Assembly (NCBI GenBank): GCA_021817875.1
Contig: JAKAFQ010000190.1
Coordinates: 1 to 7,514, forward strand
Length of the DNA stretch: 7,514 bases
Direction: 5' to 3'
DNA from: Pseudomonadota bacterium
GTDB taxonomy: Bacteria; Pseudomonadota; Gammaproteobacteria; Steroidobacterales; Steroidobacteraceae
A program made the translations under genes and the position numbers. Numbering within the stretch: the stretch's first letter is position 1; every line of letters starts with the position of its first letter. Positions 6,688 to 7,514 of the stretch are shown piece by piece. The notes below the pieces were generated by a model. It was not told where the DNA came from. It worked only from the letters and a program-made list of their open reading frames with translations, and searched no databases.

Positions 6688-7514
6688 CTATTTGAACATG
6701 GATCCGGGCGCCGCAAACGCGCCCCGCCCGCACAGGTCGGCCGCGAGCAGCGCCATCTCGTCCCAGGGGTCGCCGCGCAGGCGCCCCTTGATCATCCGGT
6801 CGGCGCGCGCCACGCGCAGCGACAGGGCCTGGAAAGACAGCCCGGGGGCGCGGCGGACGGCCTTGTCGAGCGCCGCACTGCGGCGCTGCCAGCCCCGGGA
6901 CGCGCCGGCCGGCCGCGTGATCGCGCCCCACAGGTCACGCAGTGCCTTGTTCAAGGCCCACAGCACCAGCGTGGCCTCGGTGCCTTCGGCCCGCAGGCCC
7001 GAGAGCACCCGCAGGGCGCGCCCGGGCTCGCCCTCGAGCACCGCCTCGGACAGCCGGAAGACATCGAAACGGGCGCTGTCGGCGACGCCGCTGAGCACCG
7101 CGTCGGCCCCGATGCGCTCACCCGAGGCGAGCAGGCGCAGCTTCTCGAGCTCCTGGTGCGCGGCGAGGAGGTTCCCTTCGGTGCGCTCGGCGAGCAGCTC
7201 GAGCGCCTCATCCGTCAGGTCGAGCCCGGCGCGCCGGCAGCGCCCGCGCAGCCAGGCCACCAGCCTGTCGGGGTCCACGGGCCAGACCTGCACCCAGGCA
7301 CCGCAGGCGTCGAGGACCTTCACCCATTGCGCCGCCTGCATCTCCCGGTCCAGGCGTGGGGTCAGGATGAGGATCAGCGTATCGGGGTCGCGCCGCTCGA
7401 GCAGTGCGACCAGGGTTGCGCCGCCCGAAACGCCCGGCCGCCCGGTGGGCAGACGCACCTCGAGAACCTTGCGCGAACCGAACAGCGAGAGCGTGCCGGC
7501 CGAGGCACGCACAT
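6688..7514 (-). CDS. holA: DNA polymerase III delta subunit HolA (5' end outside the window)
   Basis: Delta is the clamp-loader subunit that opens the beta sliding clamp. The window holds 275 codons including the stop. Comparison with the E. coli protein as I recall it suggests about 63 N-terminal residues are missing, so the GTG at 7512 is an internal Val codon and not a start. The first visible residues include TLSLFGSRK, the beta-interacting element in which the Leu-Phe pair (Leu73-Phe74 in E. coli) wedges into the clamp. Further family features are DTLILILTPRLD (rest of AAA+ domain I), LLAERTEGNLLAAHQELEKL, typical of domain II, the SGVADSARFDVF segment, and the LSGLRAEGTEATLVLWAL helix leading into the C-terminal collar domain. 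The reading frame is intact to TAG 6688. lptE and leuS, usual upstream neighbours in this group, would be expected beyond the right edge. Confidence 0.95.
   Translation of the reverse strand, partial: VRASAGTLSLFGSRKVLEVRLPTGRPGVSGGATLVALLERRDPDTLILILTPRLDREMQAAQWVKVLDACGAWVQVWPVDPDRLVAWLRGRCRRAGLDLTDEALELLAERTEGNLLAAHQELEKLRLLASGERIGADAVLSGVADSARFDVFRLSEAVLEGEPGRALRVLSGLRAEGTEATLVLWALNKALRDLWGAITRPAGASRGWQRRSAALDKAVRRAPGLSFQALSLRVARADRMIKGRLRGDPWDEMALLAADLCGRGAFAAPGSMFK

Noticed and set aside
5502..6716. A 404-codon minus-strand frame overlapping rlmH, rsfS and nadD
   Set aside because: It is a shifted frame of three well-supported genes, with Arg/Ser/Pro-rich translation and no family features.
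7510..7512. Start codon of holA at the right edge
   Set aside because: The visible protein begins just before the clamp-binding SLF element, which lies about 70 residues into HolA, so the gene continues beyond the window.
1..7514. A novel defence, mobile or signalling system
   Set aside because: Every substantial stretch is explained by a known core gene or the decarboxylase; gaps are at most 175 nt and there are no direct repeats, integrases or unusual-composition islands that I can see.

Overview
The window is an ordinary high-GC gammaproteobacterial core-genome segment. All nine genes I can support lie on the minus strand, so transcription runs from position 7514 towards position 1. GC-rich codons dominate (for example GCG-CTC-GAG-CGC for Ala-Leu-Glu-Arg). 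I see no insertion sequence, phage gene, tRNA, rRNA or CRISPR array. The gene set and order (holA-nadD-rsfS-rlmH followed directly by maf-rng) resemble what I recall from Xanthomonadales-like or Chromatiales-like Gammaproteobacteria. The genus cannot be set from this sequence alone.

Layout in the direction of transcription: holA (DNA polymerase III delta, 5' end cut off by the window edge, 6688-7514); a 45-nt gap with a small hairpin; nadD (NAD synthesis, 5998-6642); rsfS (ribosome silencing factor, 5576-6001, overlapping nadD by 4 nt); rlmH (23S rRNA methyltransferase, 5093-5563); maf (YhdE-type dTTP/UTP pyrophosphatase, 4494-5093, overlapping rlmH by 1 nt); rng (RNase G, 3016-4497, starting with TTG and overlapping maf by 4 nt); a nitrilase-superfamily amidase (2168-2980); tldD (metalloprotease subunit, 700-2148); a 175-nt gap; and the N-terminal 174 codons of an aromatic-L-amino-acid decarboxylase-like PLP enzyme (1-524).

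From holA to tldD no gap exceeds 45 nt and three junctions overlap, so these eight genes are probably one co-transcribed, partly translationally coupled operon. Its products serve replication (delta), cofactor supply (NadD), ribosome function (RsfS, RlmH), nucleotide clean-up (Maf), rRNA and mRNA maturation (RNase G), metabolite repair (Nit-type amidase) and peptide or protein proteolysis (TldD). The decarboxylase after the longer gap looks like a separate accessory metabolic gene.

I found no previously undescribed system. The points most worth a second look are the missing yhdP between rng and the nitrilase gene, the TTG start of rng fused to the maf stop, the decarboxylase directly after tldD, terminal extensions on RsfS, and a marked excess of the hexamer CTCGAG. 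No promoter with recognisable -35/-10 boxes and no Rho-independent terminator with a T-tract was found.
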